Position numbers and translations under genes: made by a program. From Flammeovirga aprica JL-4 (GTDB taxonomy: Bacteria > Bacteroidota > Bacteroidia > Cytophagales > Flammeovirgaceae): 64,000 nucleotides of DNA. The notes under the pieces were generated by a model. That model ran no database searches and was not told where the DNA came from. It saw nothing but the letters and a program-made list of their open reading frames with translations. The first letter of the stretch is position 1, and each line of letters starts with the position of its first letter. Below, in pieces: positions 1-10,400 of this stretch. Location: contig NZ_JABANE010000011.1 in assembly GCF_012844305.1 (NCBI RefSeq), forward strand, positions 48,567 to 112,566, written 5' to 3'.

Positions 1-187
1 CTCTCCACCCTTTTTTGAAAGCCGTTTTTACTCTTTCTTGATATTCTTTCTTTTCTTTTTGAGAAATTTCTTGTGTTACTATTTCTTTAGAAGATTCACT
101 TGCTGTATTTCCACAAGATGTTCCTAGTAATGTTGTTGACGCTACTAAAACTGATGCGATTAATGTTTTTTTGATGGTAGTATTCAT
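1..187 (-). CDS. Exported protein, N-terminal fragment (cut by window edge)
   Basis: An ATG at 187 opens a frame that stays open for 62 codons and runs off the left edge. It begins with a Lys-containing n-region and a hydrophobic stretch that ends at a cysteine (LLGTSC, about residue 25), so it is probably an exported protein. The lipobox is weak because the residue at -3 is Gly. After a charged linker comes YQERVKTAFKKGWR. This faintly recalls the start of GH47 alpha-mannosidases, where a V..AF...W..Y pattern opens the catalytic domain, but the similarity is too short to name the family. It lies 41 bases downstream of the cupin gene on the same strand and may belong to the same operon. That an exported gene is present is fairly sure; its function is unknown. 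Confidence 0.65.
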   Translation of the reverse strand, partial: MNTTIKKTLIASVLVASTTLLGTSCGNTASESSKEIVTQEISQKEKKEYQERVKTAFKKGWR

Positions 188-228
188 TTTCACTCTCTTG
201 ATAATGGTTTATTACTTAACTGTATAAT

Positions 229-642
229 TTATTTCCAAATTTTATTTACTTCATTTAAAAACTGTATTTCTTGTTCTTCATTAAAATCATAGAACTCAAA
301 ATCACCTAAATGTGTGTTGTCTTTTTCAATGATAAGCACTTTTGCACCTTCTTTTAATGCAATGGTATGCCAAACATTTTTAGGGATATTATAGGTTACG
401 CCTTCTTTCATTTCCTCCATATCATAACTGATCTTATCTTCATGAATTTGAGCTGAAACTAATATAGCTTTCCCTTGTATTAATAAAAAGGCTTCATCTG
501 TCTGGTAGTGAATATCAAGTCTTTTGATATTTTCAGGCTTACTTTCCTCCTCATAATTTAATTGGGCCACCTGCCAACCCTCTCTAATCAAAAAGGGATT
601 ATAGCCATCACCCTCGTGCGTATATCTTTCTGTAATATTCAT
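229..642 (-). CDS. Small cupin-fold protein
   Basis: This 137-residue soluble protein has a single cupin barrel at about residues 40-115. It shows the usual strand-turn features: FLLIQGKAILV for the first motif and IPKNVWHTI for the second, with one conserved His before the closing strand. There is no signal peptide. Single-domain cupins of this size are usually metal-dependent sugar isomerases or epimerases, or small-molecule binding proteins, and the sequence does not decide between these. It starts one base after the stop of the glycyl radical enzyme gene, so co-transcription is very likely. It may therefore process the substrate or product of that enzyme. The link is inferred from position alone. 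Confidence 0.8.
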   Translation of the reverse strand: MNITERYTHEGDGYNPFLIREGWQVAQLNYEEESKPENIKRLDIHYQTDEAFLLIQGKAILVSAQIHEDKISYDMEEMKEGVTYNIPKNVWHTIALKEGAKVLIIEKDNTHLGDFEFYDFNEEQEIQFLNEVNKIWK

Positions 643-643
643 C

Positions 644-2797
644 TTAATTCTCCAATATTCTATCTACAACAAGCTGTCTGAATTCCTTAGAAAGCATGGC
701 AAAATACGCCGTAAACCCTGTAATTCTCACCACTAAATCAGGGTAAAGATCTGGGTTTTCGTGAGCGGCTAAAACTTGTTCTTTGTCCATGATGTTCACA
801 TTAATCAATGTCCCTCCTAGTTCAAAGTGTGTTTTAATGATTGCTCCAATAATAGATGCATGCTCTTGCTTTGCCAATGACGGGTCCAACTCCCATTGCA
901 TCGGTGCAGTATTCCCATAACCGGGCTGCACTTTTGCTACTGCAGAGGCTAATGCTAGAGAGCCTCCATCTACCACAAATCCTGGAGTAGGATTCGCTCC
1001 ATGATTTATAGGTTCGCCAGCCTTTCTTCCATTAGGAGTGGCTTTTACTTTTTTACCTAGCCCTACTGTATTGGCCCATGAAAATAGCCCTGGGATAAAG
1101 CAATGATTGTATTTTTCATCCGACTGACTCTTCACTAACTTTGAGAAAAGGTTTGAAATTAGGCTTGCCCAATGATCCCCCTTGGTTTCACCCTGCCCAT
1201 ATTTTTCACTGTTTTGAAGCAATGCACGAACTCTTTCTCCATTTTCATCCTCGAAGTTCGTGTCCATATGAAATTTCAATTCTTCCCAACTTAAACGTCC
1301 TTCTTCTTCAATTCTCTGCTCAATGGCGGCAAATGAATCCGCTACTATCGCTATTCCTGCTCCATCTATAGAAAGGTTATAATACATTGCTCCTCCATCA
1401 CTTACGTCTTTCCCTTTTTCCAAAGGACCATAGGATAGTAAATTCAGGATCAGTTCAGGCTCATTATATTTCTGATATTTCAGATGATGTCTTATTCCTT
1501 CAGCTGCAGTGTTGACTGCTTTTTCAAGGTGTGATGAAAACTTATCCCAAAGTTGTGTTGCACTTTTTACCTCAGAAGAAAGCATCACCTCTTCAAATGC
1601 CACCTCAAAAACCTTAGCCATATTTACTTTCACAAGGTCATTCATCGTATATTCTAATCCTGGCAATGACATCCAATTACAACCAACTGCAATCCTTTTC
1701 CTAGATAATTCTTCTGAATAACCATTTTTCATAAAACCACTGATCAGTCCTTTGTCACCAGAAAAACGAGGCCAGGCATTTTTATTCTTTATCAGGTAAT
1801 TCAATGATTGCTCAAACAACGCTTCATTCATATTATCATGTACTCTGACTGTAATATTTAATGAAGTATTGATCTTATCTGCTGCTTCAAGTATGAGGAA
1901 TGAAATTTCTGAGGCAACATCACCTCCATTACCATCAGGACCTCCTAACTGCCAATAAATAGGGTCGTTGATGAGAAAACAAGAAAGGTAATAAACCGCC
2001 TCTTCTTTATCTATTATTCCATTTTTTAGGTCATTTTCATAATACGGCTGCAATAAGGTATCGATCTGACCACCTGCTCCGTCTCTATTATAAGTTCTTG
2101 AAGCCAAATGAAACCATATGATCCATTGACAAGCTTGACGGAAAGTTTTAGGTGGATGATGCAGAATAGCAACATTCGTTTCTTTCATTTGCTGCAGATG
2201 CTCCTTCACTAAAGTATCTTGCTCGTTTTGAATTCTTGTTTCCAATGCATCAATGTGCCTTTCTATCCAGCCTTGAATACTGATAATTGCTCTTTTATGA
2301 GAGGCATAGAATTCTTTCTGCTCATCACTTTGATGAATAGAAGCACAGGTCTCTATTTTCATCAATAAACCCTTCCAACCTAATTGCAATCCCAATTCAA
2401 AGTCAGGTGCAAAGTGGGCATCATCTCCTATTCCATGAATAATGTCGTACTTCTCCTGATCAGCCATTAAGTGAGTATAAGGATAAGATGGATTCCATTT
2501 GTTCGGGCGCATTTTGGACATAAAATAAATCCAACGCCCCGCAAATGCATCCTTTTCATCGATGTAAACAGGATGATTGTCCATCAAATCACAAAAATTA
2601 TCTGTCCAGCCTTTTACACCATAAAATGAACCATCACTATGGTTAGGAATAATTTCCCAACCGTCATCAGGAACAGCAATTCTTCCATAATCATCCTCAT
2701 CCAAAAGTCCTTCTTTCTGAATTTTCTCTTTCGTCTGAAGCGATTTCGCTCTTTTTAGGTTTTCAATTTTTTGTAAGTAATATTCTTTCATTTTCAT
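644..2797 (-). CDS. Glycyl radical enzyme of unknown substrate (pyruvate formate-lyase family)
   Basis: This 717-residue cytoplasmic protein has the overall plan of the pyruvate formate-lyase/dehydratase family. A segment like AGGQIDTLLQPYY (about 241-253) matches the family's substrate-barrel region. The catalytic cysteine sits in VGCNWMSLPG (Cys373), and the C-terminal glycyl radical loop is RITGFTAYF (Gly694). The activase gene is one base upstream, which confirms the class. The active-site motif is unusual: most eliminating family members (choline, glycerol, propanediol, isethionate and hydroxyproline enzymes) carry GCxE, and pyruvate formate-lyase carries two adjacent cysteines. Here the position of the catalytic Glu is Trp375. 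The reaction is therefore probably not one of the well-known types. Radical enzymes are oxygen-sensitive, so expression in low oxygen is expected from family knowledge. Confidence 0.9.
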   Translation of the reverse strand: MKMKEYYLQKIENLKRAKSLQTKEKIQKEGLLDEDDYGRIAVPDDGWEIIPNHSDGSFYGVKGWTDNFCDLMDNHPVYIDEKDAFAGRWIYFMSKMRPNKWNPSYPYTHLMADQEKYDIIHGIGDDAHFAPDFELGLQLGWKGLLMKIETCASIHQSDEQKEFYASHKRAIISIQGWIERHIDALETRIQNEQDTLVKEHLQQMKETNVAILHHPPKTFRQACQWIIWFHLASRTYNRDGAGGQIDTLLQPYYENDLKNGIIDKEEAVYYLSCFLINDPIYWQLGGPDGNGGDVASEISFLILEAADKINTSLNITVRVHDNMNEALFEQSLNYLIKNKNAWPRFSGDKGLISGFMKNGYSEELSRKRIAVGCNWMSLPGLEYTMNDLVKVNMAKVFEVAFEEVMLSSEVKSATQLWDKFSSHLEKAVNTAAEGIRHHLKYQKYNEPELILNLLSYGPLEKGKDVSDGGAMYYNLSIDGAGIAIVADSFAAIEQRIEEEGRLSWEELKFHMDTNFEDENGERVRALLQNSEKYGQGETKGDHWASLISNLFSKLVKSQSDEKYNHCFIPGLFSWANTVGLGKKVKATPNGRKAGEPINHGANPTPGFVVDGGSLALASAVAKVQPGYGNTAPMQWELDPSLAKQEHASIIGAIIKTHFELGGTLINVNIMDKEQVLAAHENPDLYPDLVVRITGFTAYFAMLSKEFRQLVVDRILEN

Positions 2798-2798
2798 T

Positions 2799-3677
2799 CT
2801 ATTTCTTTATCAAATCAGACCAAAATTTGAATTCTGAATGATTCATTTCATTGATATGTGCCAAGTTGTATTCCAAACCAAGGTTCTTGTATTTTTGCTC
2901 CCCTAATTTATGATAAGGATTGAGCTTAAAGTCCTTGCAGTTTGAAAGTTGATGTACAAAATCATTAATCGCAGTGATCTCCTCTTTATTATTATTCGCT
3001 GTCGGTATTAAAGGGGTTCTCAACTCGTAACTCACTTTTTCTTGGTCTATCCTTTTTATATTGGATAAAACCTTTTGATTTCCGGTGGATGTCCATTGCT
3101 TATGCTTTGCAGCATCAACAAATTTGAGATCTATCAACCAATGATCTACATAAGGAAGCACCTTTGAAATAATACTCCATGAAACATTGAAGTTGGACTC
3201 CACTGCTATATTCAATCCTCGCTCTTTGAAATACTTCAAAGTCTGAAGTAAGAATTGATGCTGTAATAAAGGCTCTCCTCCGGAAAATGTAATTCCTCCG
3301 TTGGAGGACTTAAAAAAAGGAATATCCTTTTCAATCGCTTTATATAAACCTTGAGGTGAATAGGTTTTCCCTACCTCATGCATTGCTCCGGAATAACACA
3401 CTTGTGTACAATTTCTGTGATTATCACATAAACTAGGATTATAGTGTACTTTACCGTCATTAACAAATAATGCATCAGTAGAACATACTTCCACACAAGC
3501 TCCACAAGAGATACACTTCTGTTCGACTCTTTCAATTTGAATTTTTGATGAAAAAGTTTCTGGATTATGGCACCACAAACAACTCATATTACACCCTTTC
3601 AAGAAAATAACAGTTCTAATACCGTTACCGTCATGCAATGAAAGGCGCTGTAAATTTGTAATGATTCCTTGTTCCAA
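2799..3677 (-). CDS. Glycyl radical enzyme activase (radical SAM)
   Basis: This 292-residue protein installs the glycyl radical on its partner by reductive cleavage of S-adenosylmethionine. The SAM cluster motif is GCNMSCLWCHNPE (Cys29, Cys33, Cys36), followed by a ferredoxin-like insert with two four-cysteine sets (starting CISCGACVEVC and CDNHRNC). This insert is typical of activases for the dehydratase-type branch rather than of pyruvate formate-lyase itself. GGITFSGGEPLLQ is the SAM-binding GGE motif. The start codon is TTG: the frame is open upstream to a TGA at 3705-3707 but has no ATG or GTG there, and the N-terminus (ITNLQRLSLHDGNGIRT) aligns where family members begin. The gene ends one base before the glycyl radical enzyme, so the two are certainly co-transcribed. 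Confidence 0.93.
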   Translation of the reverse strand: MEQGIITNLQRLSLHDGNGIRTVIFLKGCNMSCLWCHNPETFSSKIQIERVEQKCISCGACVEVCSTDALFVNDGKVHYNPSLCDNHRNCTQVCYSGAMHEVGKTYSPQGLYKAIEKDIPFFKSSNGGITFSGGEPLLQHQFLLQTLKYFKERGLNIAVESNFNVSWSIISKVLPYVDHWLIDLKFVDAAKHKQWTSTGNQKVLSNIKRIDQEKVSYELRTPLIPTANNNKEEITAINDFVHQLSNCKDFKLNPYHKLGEQKYKNLGLEYNLAHINEMNHSEFKFWSDLIKK

Positions 3678-3822
3678 AACTTTTACTTTATAGAAGTGTA
3701 TAATTCACTCATTATTTACAATTACAAAGTAAAGGCGATTTCATCTAGAATTCAACTAATAATAGTGTACTACAGCGTGTATTCAGAGTACTTACACGAC
3801 CTCATGATTTTTAGCCCCATAA

Positions 3823-3853
3823 AAAAAGGCCACTTTAAAAGCAGCCTTTCTTT
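3823..3853 (-). terminator. Probable intrinsic terminator of the propeller/LuxR regulator gene
   Basis: The arms AAAGGC (3825-3830) and GCCTTT (3844-3849) form a hairpin. Read on the minus strand it is followed by a run of T residues. It lies just after the stop of the regulator gene and before the activase operon, so the two units are probably transcribed separately. Confidence 0.65.
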
Positions 3854-3857
3854 TTAC

Positions 3858-6839
3858 TTAAAACCTTGTGATCATTTTGGTTAGCGATTTCCGTTTCTCC
3901 AAACCAATTTTTTTTCTGATTCTATATCTCGAAGTTTCGAGTGTCCTCACACTGACATTCATCAATGTGGCTATTTCCTGATTCTCTAGGTCCATTCTCA
4001 GATAAGCACAAATCCTCAGTTCCCTTTTGCTTAGATCAGGATACTGTACTTTAAACCTCTCCAAGAAGTTATCATGTGACTTATTGAATTGGTGCTCAAA
4101 CTTATCCCAATAATCATGATCATCACTCTCTTTGTTGATTTCTTTGACGATTGTTCTGATTTTACGTTTCTCAGTACTTCCCAAATTGGCAGCCAACTCT
4201 TCCAGCTTCTGTTTTACTTGCTGTAAACTTTGATTTTTATGAAGATGACTGATTGTAATATTAGTCAGTTCACCTTTTGTGGTATCAAGTTCTTTTTCAA
4301 GTGTTGTATTCTGAATCTTAATTTTCTCTCGCTCCGCTTGGATGCTTTCTAATGCGAATTGTTTTTTCACATTCATAATCCTCACCCTTTGTAAGAAATA
4401 AAGGGCCAAAAGGATTAGTGACAACATCAGCAATCTAAACCATGTGGATTGCCAGAAAGGTGTTTTTATGATTACATTGATTGACGCCCCTTCTTTATTC
4501 CAAACACCATGATTATTAGATGCGATGACTTTAAAAGTATACTTGCCCGGATCTAAGTTGGTGTAAGTTGCAATTCTTCGATCTCCCACATAATTCCACT
4601 TTGTATCAAAACCCGAAAGCTTGTAAGCGTATTGATTTCGATCTGTTTCTGTGAAGTTCAAAGCACAGTAATTAAAATTGAAAACAGACTGATCATATTC
4701 TAGCTCAATTGTCTCAGTTTCCAACACTGAGTTTTTAAGAATAGATGTAGAATCGGTTGGAATTTGAGGTACATTAAAAATATCGAAACCTGTGATATAT
4801 ACTGGTGGCACAACTTCATTTTCTCCTAGCATTTGTGGGTTAAAAATGGTTATGCCTTCTGTACCGCCAATTAAGATTTCTCCCTTGTTATTTTTTTCTA
4901 ATGAATTATAGTTAAATGAGTTATTAGGAATATGAAAACTCACTATATCTTCACCAGACAAAGACATTTTGGAAATGTACTTTTTAGATACAATAATCAA
5001 GTTACCCATTTGGTCGGAAGTGATATTAAGCAATGGCAACTGTGGTATACCATCCTTTTCCGTCAATACTTTAAACTCTTTTCTCTCTGGAAGATATTTT
5101 ACCAGTCCAACAGCTGTCGCTAACCAAATGTGTCTCAACTTATCTTCAAAAACCGCTTTTACATAATTGAAATTATGATTGGTTTCTATCAGCTTGTTCA
5201 TCAAATCAAAAGTCCACTTGCCTGTACTTCTTTCAAAAAGCACTACCCCACTATCCGTACTAAACCAGATATTAGATTGAGCATCTTCAAAAATATGATA
5301 TACATGAATTTGTCCAGCATTAGAATAATCTAAATTCAAACTCACACATTCTTTCTTTACTGGGTCATATTGGGTAATTCCTCCTCCCAAAGTACCGACC
5401 CATGTGATTCCTTTAGAATCTGTATAAAGTGCCCAAATATTATTTGTAGTCAAACAATCATCATTGCCATCTCTTTTCATATGAAAGTACTTCCCTGTTT
5501 TTTTATCTACCACTCTCAATCCTTCACTATAAGTCCCTACAAGGAAATTGCCAAGAGAATCTTCTGTCATTGTTTTCACTACATCCACCGCAAAACCATC
5601 AATCTGCTTGCCGTCAATGTCAAAATGCTTAAAATTATTTTCGTTTTCATCTGACTGCTGATGCAATCCCCCCCAGTCAGTACCTGCCCATAGTTTTCCT
5701 TTTTTATCATAATAGAGAGAAAGTACAGGTTTATTTGGCAAAGTATTATCATCACAAGGAGTGTGATTGATTTGCTTAAAGAAGTTTTTGCGAGGGTCAA
5801 ACTTATCCACTCCTTCTAGATAAGCACCTATCCAAATATTTTCTTCTTTGTCCTTATACATACTCCACAACACATCCGTTGACAAAGAAAGAGGATCTAC
5901 TTTTGAATGTATGTGAGATTCAAAATATTTTGTATTCACATCAAACACATCGAGCCCTGCACCATCTGTAGCTAACCATAATTTATTGCCCACCTGCAAT
6001 ATATCTTTGATATTATTACTACTAGGCCCTTTACCGGGAACGCCTGTCACATAAGTAGTATATTGACCGGTGAGCAGGTTATACTCCGCTAGTCCGCCAC
6101 TATTACTACCTACATAAAGCAATGTATCATTATAGATAAATAGATTTTTTTTAGCATTATCATCAAGGCTATTTAACGGAAGATGAGTGTACTCAACTTC
6201 AGAAAAGTTTTTTGTGTTCTTATCATAAACACACAACTTTCTGTTGTCAGTGGCCAACCATATTCGATTCCATTTATCCTCTACCATATCATGTACGGAT
6301 ACTCCATTGATCGTATTTGGATTTCCTTCTTCAAAATAGTATTTTTTGTATTGCTTTCTGTCCTTAGATATAATAGAAATTCCACCACTGGCACCTATCC
6401 ATAACTGTTGTTCGTCATCTTCCATCATACAGTTCACTGAAAAGCTTGGCACCATCAAATTCTCTTGCCACCCTCCTTCAATATGCTTAAATGTTTCATC
6501 TTTAGGATTATAGACACTCATCCCATTATTCAAAAAGCCTATCCATAGCAAACCTTGATGATCTTCCAGCAAACATGAAATCATATTATCATTAGGTCCT
6601 TTCTCGCTCCCCATATCATAGGGGTAAACTTTCATTTCATAGCCATCATACCTGTTCAGCCCTTTAAATGTGCCAAACCACATAAATCCTTTACTGTCTT
6701 GTAAAATTGAATTAACAGTAGCATCAGAAAGTCCATCTTCCGTACGTAAATGCTCAAATTGTTTTTTGATATGTTGTGAAAATGAAATTGATGGTATGGT
6801 AAAAAAAGTTAGAGTAAAAAAAAGTAGTGTTCTAACCAT
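3858..6839 (-). CDS. Membrane one-component regulator: propeller sensor, Y_Y_Y domain, LuxR-type HTH
   Basis: This 993-residue protein has a signal peptide (1-21). About fourteen two-component-regulator-propeller repeats follow (roughly 30-690), recognisable by recurring D..G..W.GT..GL patterns, and then a triple-tyrosine domain (about 725-795). One membrane helix lies at about 799-818 and a coiled coil at about 825-890. The C-terminal LuxR/GerE helix-turn-helix (about 933-993) contains KRELRICAYL and NQEIATLMNVSVRTLE. There is no histidine kinase or receiver domain, so a periplasmic ligand signal would pass straight to a membrane-anchored DNA-binding domain. Proteins of this design in Bacteroidota commonly sense carbohydrate fragments. 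It sits between the polysaccharide locus and the glycyl radical operon and could control either one, but no binding site was identified. Confidence 0.9.
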   Translation of the reverse strand: MVRTLLFFTLTFFTIPSISFSQHIKKQFEHLRTEDGLSDATVNSILQDSKGFMWFGTFKGLNRYDGYEMKVYPYDMGSEKGPNDNMISCLLEDHQGLLWIGFLNNGMSVYNPKDETFKHIEGGWQENLMVPSFSVNCMMEDDEQQLWIGASGGISIISKDRKQYKKYYFEEGNPNTINGVSVHDMVEDKWNRIWLATDNRKLCVYDKNTKNFSEVEYTHLPLNSLDDNAKKNLFIYNDTLLYVGSNSGGLAEYNLLTGQYTTYVTGVPGKGPSSNNIKDILQVGNKLWLATDGAGLDVFDVNTKYFESHIHSKVDPLSLSTDVLWSMYKDKEENIWIGAYLEGVDKFDPRKNFFKQINHTPCDDNTLPNKPVLSLYYDKKGKLWAGTDWGGLHQQSDENENNFKHFDIDGKQIDGFAVDVVKTMTEDSLGNFLVGTYSEGLRVVDKKTGKYFHMKRDGNDDCLTTNNIWALYTDSKGITWVGTLGGGITQYDPVKKECVSLNLDYSNAGQIHVYHIFEDAQSNIWFSTDSGVVLFERSTGKWTFDLMNKLIETNHNFNYVKAVFEDKLRHIWLATAVGLVKYLPERKEFKVLTEKDGIPQLPLLNITSDQMGNLIIVSKKYISKMSLSGEDIVSFHIPNNSFNYNSLEKNNKGEILIGGTEGITIFNPQMLGENEVVPPVYITGFDIFNVPQIPTDSTSILKNSVLETETIELEYDQSVFNFNYCALNFTETDRNQYAYKLSGFDTKWNYVGDRRIATYTNLDPGKYTFKVIASNNHGVWNKEGASINVIIKTPFWQSTWFRLLMLSLILLALYFLQRVRIMNVKKQFALESIQAEREKIKIQNTTLEKELDTTKGELTNITISHLHKNQSLQQVKQKLEELAANLGSTEKRKIRTIVKEINKESDDHDYWDKFEHQFNKSHDNFLERFKVQYPDLSKRELRICAYLRMDLENQEIATLMNVSVRTLETSRYRIRKKIGLEKRKSLTKMITRF

Positions 6840-6980
6840 TGGTCTCTTTTAGATAGTTCAATTCAATATGTATATAAATATAACAGTATATTGTATAAAA
6901 ATACGTATATATTCAGTAGAATGCAAATGTTATTTCTACGTTTATTGATGTAAAATTTAGTAACAATGCTCTATTACAAA

Positions 6981-7014
6981 AAAATAGATAAGCAACGGGT
7001 TGCTTATCTATTTT
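6981..7014 (-). terminator. Intrinsic terminator downstream of the 60-residue gene
   Basis: A near-perfect 16-base stem (6981-6996 with 6999-7014, core GATAAGCAAC) is bordered by A and T runs. It would stop transcription leaving the small gene at 7057-7239 and separates it from the regulator promoter. Confidence 0.85.
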
Positions 7015-7056
7015 TTTTAGTTTCTTAAGTATGCGGATGATTAACCATTCGGGAAA

Positions 7057-7239
7057 CTACCCTCTTGCCTGCTGAAATCTGAGTTCGTTGAGTTCAACTT
7101 TATGACGTTTCATACGTGCTCTTAAGTGCTCTGTATCCTTCAGGGAACAACCATTTCCTTCTAATACTCTGATTCTTCCTTTAATAAAAGCTACTTGTTG
7201 TTCTAGCCTTTCTATAGCGGACAATATTGTGTTTTCCAT
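7057..7239 (-). CDS. Small basic coiled-coil protein of unknown function
   Basis: This 60-residue frame has an ATG start and a strong terminator right behind it. The sequence is heptad-rich (IERLEQQVAFIKGRIRVLEG and then LRARMKRHKVELNEL), so it probably forms a short antiparallel coiled coil. It has no signal peptide or membrane segment. I do not recognise a family. It lies downstream of the two-domain GH5 gene on the same strand, about 230 bases away. The clean terminator and the amphipathic pattern support a real gene. Confidence 0.6.
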   Translation of the reverse strand: MENTILSAIERLEQQVAFIKGRIRVLEGNGCSLKDTEHLRARMKRHKVELNELRFQQARG

Positions 7240-7419
7240 TGTCGTGTCAATTTATGTTAGACATGTTATTAATCATACCCTTAAGAACGGTAAAAAATAT
7301 TATTATTTTTAGGTCATTAGGATTTGTTAAGTAATTTAATTTTGAGTTAAAATTACACCCTAAAACCACCTAGAATAAAAAGATAAAAGTCACCTTTTAC
7401 ACTTATTTTTTATCACCTT

Positions 7420-7457
7420 ATAAGTGGCGATATTACACTAAAAATATCACCACTTAT
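7420..7457 (-). terminator. Long hairpin just after the tandem GH5 gene
   Basis: A 15-base stem (7420-7434 with 7443-7457) has one G-U type pair and lies 10 bases past the stop codon. A T run follows on the plus strand, but the minus-strand side is only moderately T-rich. It may therefore act as a terminator or as an mRNA 3'-end stabiliser. Confidence 0.5.
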
Positions 7458-7467
7458 ATTTTTTTAA

Positions 7468-10400
7468 TTATTGTTTTATAATTTTGACAGTCTTAGACTT
7501 ATCTTTTCCAATTAACTGTATCAGGTAAATTCCTTTTTGAAGATTACTGATATCTAGCTTATAAGATTGGTTGTCTCGAAGATCCAATGCACCCTTCATT
7601 TTACCTGCAAGATTGAATAATTTCAATGATGAGAAATTCCCCTCTAAGCCAGATAAGTTAACGAAATTATTGGCTGGATTTGGATATGCCAAGACTTCGA
7701 TCTCTTCTTCTAACGACAGTGAAGTGTTATTGGCTGTCCTTCCTGAAGAAGTTTCAGGTGTAATTTCAATCCAATCAAGGTTGAAAGGACCTGCCGGGAA
7801 CCCGATTCCGAAGTCCTGCTCACCTGCGTTTAAGTAAGCAACATGTGATATCGTTTGATAGTTATCCCATCCGCCAGTACTTGGCACATCTACACTTCCG
7901 TATACTGTCGATCCAGAATTCCCTTCTAACTGCACTTTTCCTCCAGCATAAGGACTTGAAACATGATAAGAAATAGTATAATTACCACTCGAAGGGATGT
8001 TTACTCCATGGAATGCTAACCAGTCTCCTGCATCAATGTATCCTACAATACCATTTCCAGCTTCAATACCACTCATGAAAGTATAATTTTCAGCTTCAAG
8101 ACGGATTCCTGATCCTCCTGTATTTACACCTCCAGTGTTACCACCGTTATTTCCTTCATTACTTACACCATAATCATAAGTCTGCATGATTTCCTTGGCA
8201 AATGCTCCAGAAGCTGTCAAGTTGGCCCAGCCACCAGTGCTTGATGCACCTGGGTTTAAGAATGAGGCTCCCTCTTGTTTATCATTAATAGACCATTTAC
8301 AGTGTGAAATTCCGTTGGCTTTCATCCAGTCAATCCAAGCCCAAGTTTCGTTATAATTTACAGCACCATCGCCGTTTGCATTCACCGAACCCCACTCCGT
8401 TACGAATAAAGCCAGTCCTCTTGAAAGTGCATAGTTACCTTTGTCTCTTAAATATTGACCGTGAGTACCAGCATAGAAATGCAATGTGTAGGCGATATTT
8501 GATTGGTTGATTGGATCGTTCGCCGCCTGATCTACATCTTGTGACCAAGTTGGTGTTCCTACAATGATGATATTGTCTGGATCGTGCTGACGGATCGTTG
8601 ATATAATTGACTCCGCATAAGGTTTGATTCCTGATGACCATGAAATTTGTAAAGGCTCATTATAAATCTCATACATTACATTGTCATACTGACCATACTT
8701 CTGAGCCATCTCTGCAAAGAAACTCTCCGCACGTGACCAATCATGTTCATTGGCATGATGCGAGTGCCAATCGATGATCACATACATATCATTGGCAATT
8801 GCCGCATTTACCACCGCCTCTACTCTCGCCTTATTGCTTGTCGGATCATCAAAATATCCACCTGGATCTTCAACACCCATTGCCGCACGAACAATACCTG
8901 CATTCCAGTCTTGTTTCACCCACGATACAACGTCTGCATTATAAAATCTGTCCGCTCCCCAGTTATTATTTGACCAGAAGAAACTTGGTCCTGCAAAACT
9001 CACTGACTCTCCGTTTCTATTGACAATTTTATTACCGCTTACTTGTAATAAACCGTTTTGAGAGACTACAAAACCTCCGTTATTACCTCCACCATTATCT
9101 TCATTAACCGTAATAGTTGCGGATGCGACAACACCATTTACTTGTGCTGTTACTGTATGCTTACCTGTAGAACCTCCTGTAAAATATCCATTAGGTGCAT
9201 TTGCTGACCAAGTAATACCTGATGACAAATCATTTCCACAATTATCTGAAGCTACTGCTGTCAACTGAATCGATTCATTGAGTGACAAAGATGCTGTAGA
9301 AGGTGAGATAGTTACTGTAGTAACTGAAGGTGTACATGGACCTACGGTTGAGAAATCTAAGTAATTAACATTGATTCCACCTGTGTTTGTTGTTAAAGTA
9401 ATTTCAGAATCACCTGAAGGCAGATTAATCACAGTTGACAAATCTTGCCAGTTTTGCCATCCACCAGTTGCCGGAACAGTTAGGGTGGTAATCGTAGAAT
9501 TGTTTCTTTGTACAATGATATCTCCACCACTTTGTGAGGCAACTCTTAGCGTTAAATTATAATCACTTGATGCTACTGATGACACGTTATATTTCACCCA
9601 ATCGCCTATATCAAACCAGCCAATATTTTCTCCACCACCAATATCTGTAGTTGCTTCGGTTTGAATACCAGACATTGAAGCATAATTCTCAGCCTCAATT
9701 TTTGCAGGAAGAACAACACCTCCAGTGCTATTATCACCTCCTCCAACTTTTGTAAGAGAGATCCAATTGATATTCACTCCACCAACTACTGCAAAGATTC
9801 CTATGCTTTGCTCACCTGCCGCAGAGAAAATCACTTCGTGTGAAACAGTTTGCCAGGTCTGCCATCCGCCAGTTGATGGTACATCAACCGTTCCTAGAAT
9901 ATCATTTCCTTCGTTTTGGTCCATTCTCAACTGATTCCCACCATTTTGAGATGCTACTCTGTATTCTACTTTGTAAGTACCTGTTGAAGGCACATTGATA
10001 GAGTATTCCAACCAATCGCCATCATCAATATAACCTACATTTTCTCCTCCACCTGCATCAGTGGTTGCTTCAGTCTGTATACCTTGTGCTTTGCAAAAAG
10101 CTTCGGCCTGAACTGTACCTGGCAATGTTACAGTTTGACAGTTTCCAGTAATGATTTCGCTTCCTGAAGAACCATCACCGCCACCGTTGCCAGTGTAAGA
10201 TTGCATAATTTCTTTTGCGAAAGCACCTGATGCTGTTAAATCAGACCAACCACCAGTTGTCGAAGCACCCGGATATAAAGCTGATGCTCCTTCTGATTTA
10301 TCGTTGATTGACCAGTTACAATGAGAGATTCCATTGGTTTTCATCCAATCTACCCATGCCCAAGTTTCATCATAGTTCACACCACCGTCACCGTTGGCAT

